Assembly: GCA_947378305.1 (NCBI GenBank)
Contig: CANCJJ010000003.1
Span: 123,818 to 187,817 of the forward strand
DNA length: 64,000 bases
Reading direction: 5' to 3'
Origin: Phenylobacterium aquaticum
GTDB taxonomy: Bacteria; Pseudomonadota; Alphaproteobacteria; Caulobacterales; Caulobacteraceae
In this document: positions 28,018 through 37,739 of the stretch, piece after piece
Position numbering within the stretch: position 1 is the first letter of the stretch
Layout of the letters: every line of letters begins with the position of its first letter
The notes under the pieces: generated by a model
The model's input: the letters and a program-made list of their open reading frames with translations, nothing else
Database searches by the model: none
Told to the model about the DNA's origin: nothing
Position numbers and translations under genes: made by a program

Positions 28018-28803
28018 ATGAGTGAATCTGGCAAGAACGACACATGGACCGTCGCGGGGCGGACCTTTACATCCCGCCTGATTGTCGGCACCGGCAAGTA
28101 CAAGGACTACGCCCAGAACGCAGCGGCTGCGGAAGCTGCGGGGGCAGAGATTGTCACGGTCGCGCTGAGGCGCGTGAACTTGTCGGATCCCTCCCAGCCC
28201 ATGCTGGTCGACTATGTCAAACCCGATCGCTTCACATTTCTGCCGAACACGGCGGGTTGCTATACCGGAGAAGAAGCGGTTCGAACCCTTCGCCTGGCGC
28301 GGGAAGCGGGTGGTTGGGATCTTGTTAAGCTGGAGGTCTTGTCGAATACAGCGCACCTCCTGCCAGATATGGAAGAGACCCTTCGAGCCCTCAAGCTTCT
28401 GATTTCCGAAGGCTTCCAGGTCATGGTCTATTGTAGCGATGACCCTGTCTATGCCCAGAAACTGGAGGATGCAGGCGCCGCTGCCATCATGCCGGCGGCC
28501 GCCCCCATAGGCTCAGGCCGGGGCATTCAGAATTTTCTGAACCTGGGATTGATCCTGGAGCAGGCCAAGGTGCCTGTTCTCGTCGATGCCGGGGTTGGCA
28601 CGGCATCGGATGCAGTTCTTGCCATGGAGATGGGCTGTGACGCAGTCTTGATGAATACCGCCATTGCTGAGGCAAGGGACCCGATTCTTATGGCCAGCGC
28701 CATGAAACATGCGGTCATTTCAGGACGACAGGCCTGGTTGGCGGGGCGGATGGCCAAACGTAACTACGCAGCCCCATCGTCTCCCTTGGCGGGTCTGATC
28801 TGA
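28018..28803 (+). CDS. thiG: Thiazole synthase
   Basis: Assembles the thiazole phosphate of thiamine from deoxyxylulose 5-phosphate, dehydroglycine and ThiS thiocarboxylate. The 261-residue TIM barrel has [50 protein letters not shown] with the Schiff-base lysine region, and the phosphate-binding [11 protein letters not shown] loop. It is coupled to thiS. Its stop lies two bases from that of the convergent DsbA-like gene. Confidence 0.96.
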   Translation: MSESGKNDTWTVAGRTFTSRLIVGTGKYKDYAQNAAAAEAAGAEIVTVALRRVNLSDPSQPMLVDYVKPDRFTFLPNTAGCYTGEEAVRTLRLAREAGGWDLVKLEVLSNTAHLLPDMEETLRALKLLISEGFQVMVYCSDDPVYAQKLEDAGAAAIMPAAAPIGSGRGIQNFLNLGLILEQAKVPVLVDAGVGTASDAVLAMEMGCDAVLMNTAIAEARDPILMASAMKHAVISGRQAWLAGRMAKRNYAAPSSPLAGLI

Positions 28804-28805
28804 AA

Positions 28806-29534
28806 TCAGGTGGGCCGCTTCAGGGGGCCAGACTGAGCTTCCGCAATCGCGGCCCGGAGTGCGGAAATATCCGCGCCAGGAATAAGGTGGTCGCCGATGA
28901 TGAAGGCCGGCGTGCCTTCAATGTTCAACGCCTGGGCAAGGGCGTGGGTGTCTTCCAGTTGTTTTGTAATGCCGGCCTCTGAAGCGGCTTTGAAAACCTC
29001 AGCGGGATTCAAGCCCTCGCTGCGCAGGATTCGCTCGATGGCGGTGTTATCCAGGGCTTTCTCAGACATGAAGCCCTTATACAGGTTGAAACCATGAGCC
29101 TTGCCTGCTGGCGTCAAGGCGATCTGGGCGGCTAGGTTGGAGACCCCGCCGAAGATCGGAAACTCCTTGAACACAATACGAATGTTCGGATTTTCATTGG
29201 CAATCTTCATGACTTCAGGGGCCGCAAGCTTGCAATAGCCGCAGCGGTAGTCAAAAAACTCTACCAGGGTGATCTTTCCGGACGGGTTGATGACCAGGTC
29301 CCGGCTGTCTGCCTCCAGGGCGGCCCTTTGAGCCTTAAGTCCGGATTTGACCTCGAAGGATGCCTTCTCGGCCTTCTTTTCCTGCAGCTTCTGAGCGGTC
29401 TCTTCGAGGACCTCCGGGTGGCTGAGGAGATAAGCCCTGACCTGCTCTCCAAAGGCGTCCTGCAAAGGCTTCTGACATCCACCGAGGGAGAGGGCCAGGA
29501 TCAGGAGGACGGTCGGGCTGGGTGCCAGTTTCAT
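28806..29534 (-). CDS. DsbA-family thioredoxin-fold lipoprotein
   Basis: A 242-residue exported protein. The N-terminus has a lipobox (ALSLGGC, Cys20), suggesting a lipid anchor. A helical N-terminal extension (residues 25-75) precedes a DsbA/BdbD-type thioredoxin domain with active site CGYC (98-101) and the cis-Pro in EGTPAFIIGDH. The likely role is a periplasmic disulfide oxidase or isomerase. The M48 protease gene lies nine bases upstream on the same strand, suggesting joint envelope quality control. The Com1/ScsC-like subgroup is a reasonable guess. Confidence 0.88.
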   Translation of the reverse strand: MKLAPSPTVLLILALSLGGCQKPLQDAFGEQVRAYLLSHPEVLEETAQKLQEKKAEKASFEVKSGLKAQRAALEADSRDLVINPSGKITLVEFFDYRCGYCKLAAPEVMKIANENPNIRIVFKEFPIFGGVSNLAAQIALTPAGKAHGFNLYKGFMSEKALDNTAIERILRSEGLNPAEVFKAASEAGITKQLEDTHALAQALNIEGTPAFIIGDHLIPGADISALRAAIAEAQSGPLKRPT

Positions 29535-29543
29535 TCGGGTTAT

Positions 29544-30956
29544 CTACTCGTGACCAAGGCTGAGGGTGAGGGGGCGGGAGGGGCCATCCGGTGAGCGCCC
29601 CTGTTCAAGAGATCGGCGCCCAGGGTCGGCGGCCAGGACAATGTCAGTTGCCCGACGCCATTCTGCGGTTTCGTGGCCGAGAAGTTCTCGTGCTCGCAGG
29701 GCAAAGCTGAGGGCCTGTTTTCGATCGCCCTCGATAAAGTTGTATTCTGCCGTGGCGTAACGGGCGAGGCCGTCCTGACCCCGGGAGTCATAGGCCTGGG
29801 CAAGGAGACGCCAGGCGGCGGAATTTTCGGGATCCAGTCCGAGAGATGTCTTTAATTCAGAAATGCCCTCGTCGACCTTGGCTTGATCTGACAGGGCAAT
29901 CAGGGTCTGTCCAAGATTGACCCGGAGCAGGGGTGCATCTGGTCGCAGCGCGACAGACCTCCGCTGGGGCATTTCAGCCTCCGCCTGCCGTCCGAATTCA
30001 AAAAGGACCTGACCCTTGAGCTCCCATAGGAAGGGGTTATCTGGCTGTTCCAGAAGTAGAGCATCGATCAGCTTCAAGGCCTTGTCGGGCTCCTTGAGCT
30101 GGTACTGGGCGATCGCGCAGGCGTAGCGGGTAGGGTAGTCCTGCACCTTGTCGCTGCACTTCACGATCGCGATCGTGGGATTGATGAAGCCCTGAAGCTT
30201 GGCCTTCATGATCTCGTGGCGGGCGACTTTTTCGGCATCGTCCTTGGTGCCGTACTTCGACAGCTTTTCGACCCGGCTGCGCAGGGCCTCAATTCGGTCG
30301 GATGAAAGCGGGTGGCTGCGGAAATAGGGGTAGCGCCGTGCCTCGGCAAAGACCTCCTGATACCGGAAATTATCAAAAAAATCGACGAGCCCCTGACCTG
30401 ACAGCCCAGCCGTTTCCAGATAGGTGGCTCCCGCCTGGTCGGCTCGACTTTCCTGCTCCCGACTATAATCCAGCTGGCCTAGAGCCCCGAAATAGCTTGC
30501 GTTTCCCGCCAGAACGACACCTGCCTGGACGTTTCCGGCCAAGGCAGCCAGGACGCCTAGCCCCATGGTTAGCAGGAAGGGCTTGAGCCCGGCCTGTCCC
30601 ATTTCCGCCGAGCGCGCCGAGTGTCCCCCTGCAAGGTGGCCGACTTCATGGGCTATGACGCCCTGGAGCTCATTAGGTGTCTTGGATTCCAGGATGAGCC
30701 CGGTGAAAACCGCCATAGTCCCGGGGCCTGCGAAGGCGTTCAGGTCCTTCGACCCGATCAGAAGTATGTGAATCGACTTTGCGTCCAGCCCCGCCGCAGC
30801 AAAGAGCGGGGCCGCATCATCTTTCAAAATGTCTTCGATCTCTGTGTCCCGAATAAGCGACATGGGCGCGTCCTGCGCCTGTGCCCTTTGCCCTTGCAGG
30901 GCCAGGCCCAGGGCAAGACCTGCGCTCAGCAGGGTTTTGACGCGGGGAGATGTCAT
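29544..30956 (-). CDS. Periplasmic M48 metalloprotease with TPR repeats, BepA-like
   Basis: A 470-residue exported protein. The signal peptide is TLLSAGLALGLALQGQRAQA. The zinc protease domain has HEVGH (103-107) and a third ligand Glu in SREQESRADQAGATYLE. The C-terminal half is a TPR array (AIAQYQLKEPDKALKLIDAL, then NPFLWELKGQVLFEFGRQAE and later repeats). This is the architecture of BepA/YfgC, which clears stalled outer-membrane proteins such as LptD. It lies upstream of the DsbA-like gene and downstream of rne, all on the minus strand. Confidence 0.92.
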   Translation of the reverse strand: MTSPRVKTLLSAGLALGLALQGQRAQAQDAPMSLIRDTEIEDILKDDAAPLFAAAGLDAKSIHILLIGSKDLNAFAGPGTMAVFTGLILESKTPNELQGVIAHEVGHLAGGHSARSAEMGQAGLKPFLLTMGLGVLAALAGNVQAGVVLAGNASYFGALGQLDYSREQESRADQAGATYLETAGLSGQGLVDFFDNFRYQEVFAEARRYPYFRSHPLSSDRIEALRSRVEKLSKYGTKDDAEKVARHEIMKAKLQGFINPTIAIVKCSDKVQDYPTRYACAIAQYQLKEPDKALKLIDALLLEQPDNPFLWELKGQVLFEFGRQAEAEMPQRRSVALRPDAPLLRVNLGQTLIALSDQAKVDEGISELKTSLGLDPENSAAWRLLAQAYDSRGQDGLARYATAEYNFIEGDRKQALSFALRARELLGHETAEWRRATDIVLAADPGRRSLEQGRSPDGPSRPLTLSLGHE

Positions 30957-30995
30957 TTACGTGCCTCTCGATCGCCCCGCGAAAATCCCTGGTCT

Positions 30996-33566
30996 TCAGC
31001 CCCGACGCCACCATCCCTTGCGGGGTTGAGCGGGCGGTGCCGAAATCTCGTTCGGATCAGGCTCGCGTTCAACAGCCGGAGGCGTAACATCGGGAATCGC
31101 AACCTCAACGGGGGGGGCTTCAGTCGCAACAGAAGCTACAGTCTCCGCCGCAATCTCGGCCTTTGTGCGGCGACGTCGTGTGGGCTTTGCGGGGGTAGCC
31201 TCGACGGGCTCAGGTGTCGAAACAACCGCAACCTCGGGTTCCGGTTCCGGGGCCGTCGCCACTTCGACTTCCGGAGCAGGCTCCACCGCGGGTTCGGCTT
31301 CAGCGGCACGACCGCGACCCCGTCTTGCGCGTGGCTTTTTTACCGGCAACTCGGCCTCAGGCAATTCAACCCAGATATCGACATCCGGCCCCGTTGCCTG
31401 GGTTGGCACCTGGTCCCGATTAGGCTCGGGGGCAAGCGCCTCTGGCCGTTCAACGGGTTTACGCAGGTCTTCTGAAGGGTCAAACCAGACAAAGGGATCT
31501 TCCCCATAGGGTACCCAGGGGCGCGTCCAGGAGAAGGCGTCCTGAGGGCGACCGTCATCGCGCATTCGGCGACCACCGCGTCGACCACGGCGACGTCTGC
31601 GACCGCCTTGGCCATCGTCCTCGTAGTCACCTTGGGCCTCGCGCGGGGCAGGCGGCGCTTCACCCTCTGCACGGGGTTCGCCATCCTTGCGGCCACGTCT
31701 GCGACGCCGACGGCCCTTGCGATTGCCACGATCATCGCCTTCGCCGTCAGTTTCGGAGTCGCGCGGACGCGTATCATCCTCGTCGTCGCCATCCTCATCG
31801 TCGTCCGGATCGCCGTCAGCCTCGATCAGTTCGTCTTCGACGTCTTCCTCGTCTTCGAAGTCATCGTCGGCCAGATCATCTTCGGTCGGGACGTAAGGCT
31901 CTATGGCTTGCTGGAGCGCCAGAGCATGTTCGGGTCTGGCTTCGCTCGCCGTCCGCTCAATCTCGAACTGGGCGTGGGCAATGGCATCATCAACCACGAC
32001 AGTGACAAAGAGGCCAAGGTTGCGGTGGATGCGACCGAGATGTCCACGCTTTTCATTGAGGATGTAGAGGGCAACTTCTCGGGGTACCTTAAGGGTGGCT
32101 TCTCCACCGCCCTTGGTGGCCTCGATCTCAACGGCTCTCAGGGCGGAGAGAGCGCTGGATTCTACCGACCTGACCCGGCCCGACCCTGCACAATGTTCAC
32201 AGACATGGGTCGTGCCTTCCAGAACGCCGGACCGGCGTCGTTGGCGGGAAATTTCCATCAGGCCGAAGCTGGAAATACGCCCCATTTGAATGCGGGCGCG
32301 ATCGTCCTTGAGGGAGTCTTTCAGCTTCTTTTCGACGGCCCGATTGTTCTTCGATTCATCCATGTCGATGAAGTCGATGACGACCAGACCGGCCAGGTCG
32401 CGCAGACGAAGTTGGCGCGCAGCCTCCTCGGCGGCCTCCATGTTCGTCTTGAGGGCCGTGGCTTCGACATTGCGTTCCCGGGTGGCCTTGCCGGAGTTTA
32501 CGTCGACGGCCACCAGGGCTTCTGTCTGGTTGATGACCAGATATCCGCCGGACCGCAGGGGAACCACAGGCGAGTAGATCTGGGACAGGTGGTCTTCGAC
32601 GCGATATTTCACAAAGAGTGGCGTGGGCTCGCGATAGGGCTGAACCTTCTTCGCCTGAGAGGGCATGAGCATGCGCATGAAGTCGCGCGCTTCCTTGAAT
32701 CCGGCCTCGCCCTCGACCCAGACTTCATCAATATCCTTGTCGTAAAGGTCACGGATGGTGCGCTTTACCAGGTCTTCTTCCTCGTAGATCAGGGCCGGTG
32801 CCGCCGAACTCAGAGTTGTGTCCCGGATGTTTTCCCAGAGACGCAGCAGGTATTCATAATCCCGCTTGATCTCGGCCTTGGTGCGCTTGGCTCCGGCTGT
32901 GCGGACGATGAGGCCCATGCCTTCCGGCACATCCAGGCTCTGGACCACGCTTTTGATCCGCTTGCGGTCAGTGACCGTGGTGATCTTCCGGGAAATGCCA
33001 CCGCCCCGCGCGGTGTTTGGCATGAGCACGCCATAGCGGCCAGCCAGGGACAGGTAGGTCGTGAGGGCAGCGCCCTTATTGCCACGTTCTTCTTTAACCA
33101 CCTGAACCAGCATGATCTGGCGGCGCCGGATCACTTCCTGAATCTTGTAGCGACGCATCAGGCGGCGACGACGCCGGGCAACCTCTTCTTCCATGACGTC
33201 ATCGTCGTCATGTGTGGGCTGATCGTCCTCATCTTCGCCATCGGCAGAAGGAATGCGAGCCTCTACGGGTTCGTCTTCTTCCTCGGCAGCCTCACGCATC
33301 AAGGCTTCCCGATCTGCGACCGGGATTTGATAATAATCCGGATGGATCTCATCAAAGGCCAAAAAGCCGTGCCGGTTACCGCCGTATTCGATGAAGGCCG
33401 CCTGAAGTGACGGTTCAACACGGGTTACCTTGGCGAGGTAGATATTGCCTCTTAGTTGGCGACGGTTCTGGCTCTCGAAATCAAATTCTTCAATTCGGGA
33501 TCCGTCGATAACCACTACGCGCGTTTCTTCTGCGTGCGCGGCGTCGATAAGCATCTTCTTTGACAT
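30996..33566 (-). CDS. rne: Ribonuclease E
   Basis: Endoribonuclease and scaffold of the RNA degradosome. The 856-residue protein has a catalytic N-terminal half: an S1 domain interrupted by a long acidic then basic insertion (EEEDEPVEARIP ... DDDDVMEEEVARRRRRLMRR), the metal site VAVDVNSGKATRERNVEAT and VVIDFIDMDESKN, and a zinc-link CEHCAGSG. The C-terminal half is low-complexity, acidic then Arg-rich (RRRRRGRRGGRRMRD) then Pro/Glu-rich. It ends in RKGWWRRG, matching the GWW motif shown in Caulobacter RNase E to bind the PNPase KH domain. A 400-base structured region lies upstream. Confidence 0.96.
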   Translation of the reverse strand: MSKKMLIDAAHAEETRVVVIDGSRIEEFDFESQNRRQLRGNIYLAKVTRVEPSLQAAFIEYGGNRHGFLAFDEIHPDYYQIPVADREALMREAAEEEDEPVEARIPSADGEDEDDQPTHDDDDVMEEEVARRRRRLMRRYKIQEVIRRRQIMLVQVVKEERGNKGAALTTYLSLAGRYGVLMPNTARGGGISRKITTVTDRKRIKSVVQSLDVPEGMGLIVRTAGAKRTKAEIKRDYEYLLRLWENIRDTTLSSAAPALIYEEEDLVKRTIRDLYDKDIDEVWVEGEAGFKEARDFMRMLMPSQAKKVQPYREPTPLFVKYRVEDHLSQIYSPVVPLRSGGYLVINQTEALVAVDVNSGKATRERNVEATALKTNMEAAEEAARQLRLRDLAGLVVIDFIDMDESKNNRAVEKKLKDSLKDDRARIQMGRISSFGLMEISRQRRRSGVLEGTTHVCEHCAGSGRVRSVESSALSALRAVEIEATKGGGEATLKVPREVALYILNEKRGHLGRIHRNLGLFVTVVVDDAIAHAQFEIERTASEARPEHALALQQAIEPYVPTEDDLADDDFEDEEDVEDELIEADGDPDDDEDGDDEDDTRPRDSETDGEGDDRGNRKGRRRRRRGRKDGEPRAEGEAPPAPREAQGDYEDDGQGGRRRRRGRRGGRRMRDDGRPQDAFSWTRPWVPYGEDPFVWFDPSEDLRKPVERPEALAPEPNRDQVPTQATGPDVDIWVELPEAELPVKKPRARRGRGRAAEAEPAVEPAPEVEVATAPEPEPEVAVVSTPEPVEATPAKPTRRRRTKAEIAAETVASVATEAPPVEVAIPDVTPPAVEREPDPNEISAPPAQPRKGWWRRG

Positions 33567-33966
33567 AAAGGGAGTCTCCGTGGCGCGCCTCGAGGTCTAG
33601 GCCCGGGCGCCGCCGGTTTGTCATGAGGGCGCGCATTGCCACGCCGTACGCGTCAGAGACGCGGGCGATGGACGACCGGAAATTGGTTTGAGCTGCGCTG
33701 CCCATTGTGTGTTTCCCAGGCGCGACCAACGAACTGATCGCGAGCGGATGTTACGTCTGACCGAGAATTCGGCTGGAGCTGACGTTTGCTCTTGGCTTGA
33801 AGAACACCCGTGCAAAAGCCCGGGACCTCCAACGCCCTAGTTTGCAGCAATGCGGCACAAAAGGGAAGCCGCCGATTTTTAGGCGAATCTTAACGATTTA
33901 TCTACGGATTTTGTGGTCAAAACGCCCACGGGCTAGGACAGCCACTCGCGTTTATGAGGCAAAGTC
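33567..33966. other. Divergent rne/amiC intergenic region (400 bp) with several hairpins
   Basis: No gene is supported here. Three inverted repeats are visible: CGCGTC/GACGCG at 33649-33663 (perfect 6 bp, 3-base loop), CGCGA/TCGCG at 33721-33742, and ACGTC...CCGA-GAAT-TCGG...GACGT at 33753-33785. They would lie in the rne 5' leader, consistent with the known habit of rne mRNAs of being autoregulated through a long structured leader. Near amiC, a GAATC (GANTC) site at 33885-33889 abuts TTAACGAT (33890-33897), similar to a CtrA half-site. Confidence 0.5.
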
Positions 33967-35196
33967 GTGAAGTGCGACGCTAAAAAATTTGCATTGTGCC
34001 AGGTACGAGTCGGCATTGTGTCCTTGGCGGCTCTGGGATGCTCAGCTGGGTTCGCGACTCAAGCCCTCGCCAACCCGGTTCATATCCTGAACTTGCGCCT
34101 TGGGGGCACTTCGGATGAGACCCGCATGGTGCTCGACCTCGATGGTGCCACGTCGGCAAAGATCCTTTCCGAAGACAAGGCGACTGGACGGCTCATCATG
34201 AGTCTCCCTGAGGCTGAGGTGGCAAACCCCTTGAAGGGGAGTGCAAAGGGACCTGTCGGCAGTTGGGCCCTGGTGTCCACCTCAGGCGGTGCGCAGCTCA
34301 GTATCGACCTTTTGCCAGGTTCTGTTGTTAAGCGGCGTTTCCTCCTGCCTCCTGCCGAGGGCTCAACGGGCTATCGATATGTGGTCGACATTCAGTCGCC
34401 GCCGCCTGTCGCCCCCACGCCGCATCCCGTCATTGCAAAGACCATCCCGACGGAGAACGCCAAGGGTGGGGTCGTTCTGACTTCCCTGAAGGCGACTCCA
34501 AGGGCCAAGCCGGTGTTTCTCAAAAAGGTGGTGGTGATCGATGCCGGCCATGGCGGGAAAGACCCGGGAGCCCATGGCGGTGAGTGCATTGAAAAGGACT
34601 TCACCCTCGCCGCAGCGAGAGCCTTGAAGGACAAGCTGGAGCGAACCGGCCAGTATCGCGTTGTCATGACGCGCGATACCGATGTCTATGTCCCGCTGGA
34701 TGTGCGGGTTCAAATTGCCCGAAAAGCCGATGCGGACCTCTTCATATCCCTGCACGCGGATTCAGGTCCTGACGAGCAGACCCGGGGCGCAAGCGTATAC
34801 ACCTTGGCTGACCGGGCTGTGGGACGTTCGGCGAAACTGGTCACGAAGGACGACTGGTTCATGCAGGCGAGCTATCGCCGTGATCAGGCCGTATCAGGGA
34901 TCCTGTTCGACTTGACCCAGAGATCGACCAAGAATCTGTCTGCCAATTTTGCGGAAATGCTGCTGGAGCGCATTTCCGACGAACAGACCCTCCTGCGCCG
35001 CAGCCACAGGGAGGCAGGACTGGCCGTTTTGCTGGCCCCGGATGTTCCGGCGGTTCTTCTTGAAATGGGCTTTATCACCAGTCCTGACGACCGGGAGGTT
35101 CTCGGTAGTGCAGAGGGGCGGACGCGGTTGATGTCGGCGGTTGCCGACACGATTGACGCCTATTTCGCGCGGGAGACCCGGCTGGCAGCGCGCTGA
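33967..35196 (+). CDS. amiC: N-acetylmuramoyl-L-alanine amidase with AMIN domain
   Basis: Cleaves the amide bond between MurNAc and the peptide in septal peptidoglycan during daughter-cell separation. The 409-residue protein has a signal peptide (IVSLAALGCSAGFATQALA), an N-terminal AMIN domain (VHILNLRLGGTSDETRMVLD) and a C-terminal Amidase_3 domain. Zinc-site motifs are VVIDAGHGGKDPGA, the Glu in CIEKDFTL, LFISLHADS, and the catalytic Glu in AVLLEMGFITSPDD. The GTG start has GAGG seven bases upstream. PBP1A follows. Confidence 0.94.
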   Translation: MKCDAKKFALCQVRVGIVSLAALGCSAGFATQALANPVHILNLRLGGTSDETRMVLDLDGATSAKILSEDKATGRLIMSLPEAEVANPLKGSAKGPVGSWALVSTSGGAQLSIDLLPGSVVKRRFLLPPAEGSTGYRYVVDIQSPPPVAPTPHPVIAKTIPTENAKGGVVLTSLKATPRAKPVFLKKVVVIDAGHGGKDPGAHGGECIEKDFTLAAARALKDKLERTGQYRVVMTRDTDVYVPLDVRVQIARKADADLFISLHADSGPDEQTRGASVYTLADRAVGRSAKLVTKDDWFMQASYRRDQAVSGILFDLTQRSTKNLSANFAEMLLERISDEQTLLRRSHREAGLAVLLAPDVPAVLLEMGFITSPDDREVLGSAEGRTRLMSAVADTIDAYFARETRLAAR

Positions 35197-35295
35197 TCAT
35201 CTCGAGCCGCCAGAAAACCAACTTCCCCTTTTTCGAAACGCGCTCTAGACCGTGACCTTTAGCAGGCAAACTAGGCCTGTGGAGGCCGTGGCAAC

Positions 35296-37659
35296 TTGAA
35301 ATTTCCGCAACGCGTGCTGGCCATTTTCGTCCTGACCTTATTGGGTCTGGTCGCTGTCGGGGGCGTTGCTCTATCGATCTATGCTGCCTGGCTGTTCCAC
35401 GACATGCCTGATGCCTCCGACCTTGCGGATTATCGGCCACCGACGGCCACGCGCGCCTATGCCTGGGATGGCACGCTCATAGGTGAATTCAGTCGCGAGC
35501 GACGCATTTTTGTTCCCTATGACAATCTGCCGCCCCAGCTGGCCCAAGCCTTTCTGGCGGCAGAGGATCATACGTTTTTCCAGCATTCCGGAGTAGACCC
35601 ATCCGGCATGGCCCGGGCCATGGCAAAAAATTTGGTGAATATCGCGCGAGGACGGCGCCTAGAAGGCGGGTCGACCATTACCCAGCAGGTCGCCAAGAAT
35701 GTTTTGCTGACCAATGACCGCACAGCTGGCCGGAAATTCAAGGAAGCCATCCTTGCCAGGAGGCTGGAGCAGACCCTGAACAAGGAGCAGATTCTTGAGC
35801 TCTATCTCAACGAAATCTGGCTTGGCTATCGCTCGTTCGGTGTTGGGGCTGCGGCCTACAACTACTTCGGAAAATCAATTTCTGACCTGAGCCTGGCGGA
35901 GTGCGCCTACCTAGCGGCCCTTCCCAAGGGACCAGACAATTATCACCCCATCCGGCACAAGGCTAAGGCGCTGGCGCGGAGAAACTTTATCCTGGACCAG
36001 ATGGCGGACCTGGGATGGATTTCCCAGGCAGAGGCCGATCGCGCCAAGGCGGAAGTTCTCAAGGTTCAGGCGGCACCCAGCCGGGCGAAGTATCGTGATG
36101 CTGACTTCTTCGTGGAAGAGGTTCGGCGGCGGGGCCTGGAGACCCTGGGGCCCCGGCTGAATGAGGGTGGATATTATGTCCGCACGACCCTTGATCCAGA
36201 CATGCAGACGGCTGCACGTATCGCCCTGATGCACGGTCTGGAGGTTTATGACCGCCGTCACGGATGGCGGGGTGCCTCTGTTCATGTGGATTTCAAGCCG
36301 GGGTGGGAGCTTGTCGCCAGAAAGGTTTCGCCGCCCTCTGAACGGCGGGACTGGCGGTCTGCGATTGTCTCGGAGGCCAAGGGCGGCTCTGTTCGGGTCA
36401 AGCTGGCAGAGTCTGGGCAGACGGGTGCCCTCCTGTCTTCTGACGTGGCCTGGGCCCGCGCGGGCAAGGGGCTTACGGTCGGCGATCTGGTCTTTGTCGA
36501 GCCAGCGGAGGGCGGAGGACTTCACCTCCGCCAGGTGCCCCTCGTGAATGGGGCCTTGGTCGTGATGGAGCCGAACTCAGGCCGAGTGCTTGCCATGGTC
36601 GGGGGATATTCGTTCTCCCTGTCCAGCTTCAACCGGGCAACCCAGGCCCAGAGACAGCCGGGCTCGACCTTCAAACCCTTTGTTTACGCAACTGCCTTGG
36701 AAAACGGCTACACGCCAGCCAGCGTGATTATGGACTCCCCGATCACCCTTTCGGGCAAGGATGGCGAGGCCTGGTCCCCGGAAAATTATAGCCGGGATTA
36801 TTTCGGAGCCCTTCAGTTTCGGAAGGGGCTGGAGCTGTCTCGGAACACCATGACGGTTCGTCTGGCCCAGGGCGTCGGCATGCCCAAGATTCGCGACATG
36901 GCGCTTCGTCTTGGTGTGACCCAATCCATGGAGCCTGTTCTGGCCATGGCGCTTGGTGCTGGAGAAACAACGCCTCTGAGGCTGACAGGTGCCTATGCCA
37001 GCTTCGTCAATGGCGGTCGCAAGATCCAACCCCATTTGATCGAGATGATCCAGGATAGTCAGGGACAGACAATTTTCCGGGCGGACAAGCGCGATTGCCT
37101 GCGTTGTTCGGGAGGGTTCAATGGCGATGAGAGCCCGCGCATCGCCCCGGACGGGGTCCAGGTTATGGACCCCATTACAGCCTATCAGATCACGACTATG
37201 CTTCAGGGCGTTGTGCAGAGGGGGACGGCAACTTCGGTTTCTGTTCTGGGACGCCCTGTGGCTGGAAAGACGGGCACAACCAATGAATACCGGTCCGCAT
37301 GGTTTGTTGGATTTACCCCGCAACTGGTGGCTGGCGTCTTTATTGGGTTTGATGACAATCGCAGTCTCGGGAGCGGTGAAACCGGTGCTCAGGCCGCCGC
37401 ACCAATCTTTACCGAGTTTATGCAGGTTGCCACACGAAACCTCCCGAAGACGGACTTCCAGGCTCCCAAGACGGCCAAGTTTGCCATGATCCGGGGCATC
37501 CGCGAGGCTTTCCGACCGGGGACTGAGCCCAAGGTGGAGACCCTTGATCCTCTGGGCATGCCGGTTTCACTGATCCCGTTCGGCGCTCAGCCCGCATTGG
37601 CACCTGCACCTGCGCAGCCGCCAGCGCGCAAGGTCGATGATATGAACGGATTGTATTAG
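35296..37659 (+). CDS. mrcA: Bifunctional penicillin-binding protein 1A (class A)
   Basis: Polymerises and crosslinks peptidoglycan. The 787-residue inner-membrane protein has an N-terminal anchor (LAIFVLTLLGLVAVGGVALS). The GT51 transglycosylase has Glu90 in AAEDHTFFQHSG and GGSTITQQVAKN. An OB-like domain follows, then the transpeptidase with STFK (Ser457), SRN (515-517) and KTGT (658-661). Both active sites are intact. The start is TTG 35296 with GGAGG ten bases upstream; no ATG fits the anchor. It lies about 100 bases after amiC. Confidence 0.95.
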   Translation: MKFPQRVLAIFVLTLLGLVAVGGVALSIYAAWLFHDMPDASDLADYRPPTATRAYAWDGTLIGEFSRERRIFVPYDNLPPQLAQAFLAAEDHTFFQHSGVDPSGMARAMAKNLVNIARGRRLEGGSTITQQVAKNVLLTNDRTAGRKFKEAILARRLEQTLNKEQILELYLNEIWLGYRSFGVGAAAYNYFGKSISDLSLAECAYLAALPKGPDNYHPIRHKAKALARRNFILDQMADLGWISQAEADRAKAEVLKVQAAPSRAKYRDADFFVEEVRRRGLETLGPRLNEGGYYVRTTLDPDMQTAARIALMHGLEVYDRRHGWRGASVHVDFKPGWELVARKVSPPSERRDWRSAIVSEAKGGSVRVKLAESGQTGALLSSDVAWARAGKGLTVGDLVFVEPAEGGGLHLRQVPLVNGALVVMEPNSGRVLAMVGGYSFSLSSFNRATQAQRQPGSTFKPFVYATALENGYTPASVIMDSPITLSGKDGEAWSPENYSRDYFGALQFRKGLELSRNTMTVRLAQGVGMPKIRDMALRLGVTQSMEPVLAMALGAGETTPLRLTGAYASFVNGGRKIQPHLIEMIQDSQGQTIFRADKRDCLRCSGGFNGDESPRIAPDGVQVMDPITAYQITTMLQGVVQRGTATSVSVLGRPVAGKTGTTNEYRSAWFVGFTPQLVAGVFIGFDDNRSLGSGETGAQAAAPIFTEFMQVATRNLPKTDFQAPKTAKFAMIRGIREAFRPGTEPKVETLDPLGMPVSLIPFGAQPALAPAPAQPPARKVDDMNGLY

Positions 37660-37739
37660 GGCGCTGAGCGCGCTACTCCCGCCGCCCAGACCAAAGAGCC
37701 CGTCGAACCGGCGGTGTTCCCTTCCTTCGGAGTCGTCCC

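Noticed and set aside
31608..33410. A 600-codon open frame antisense to rne
   Set aside because: It lies wholly opposite the catalytic half of RNase E. Its predicted protein is low-complexity with no domain, a by-product of codon bias in a GC-rich gene.
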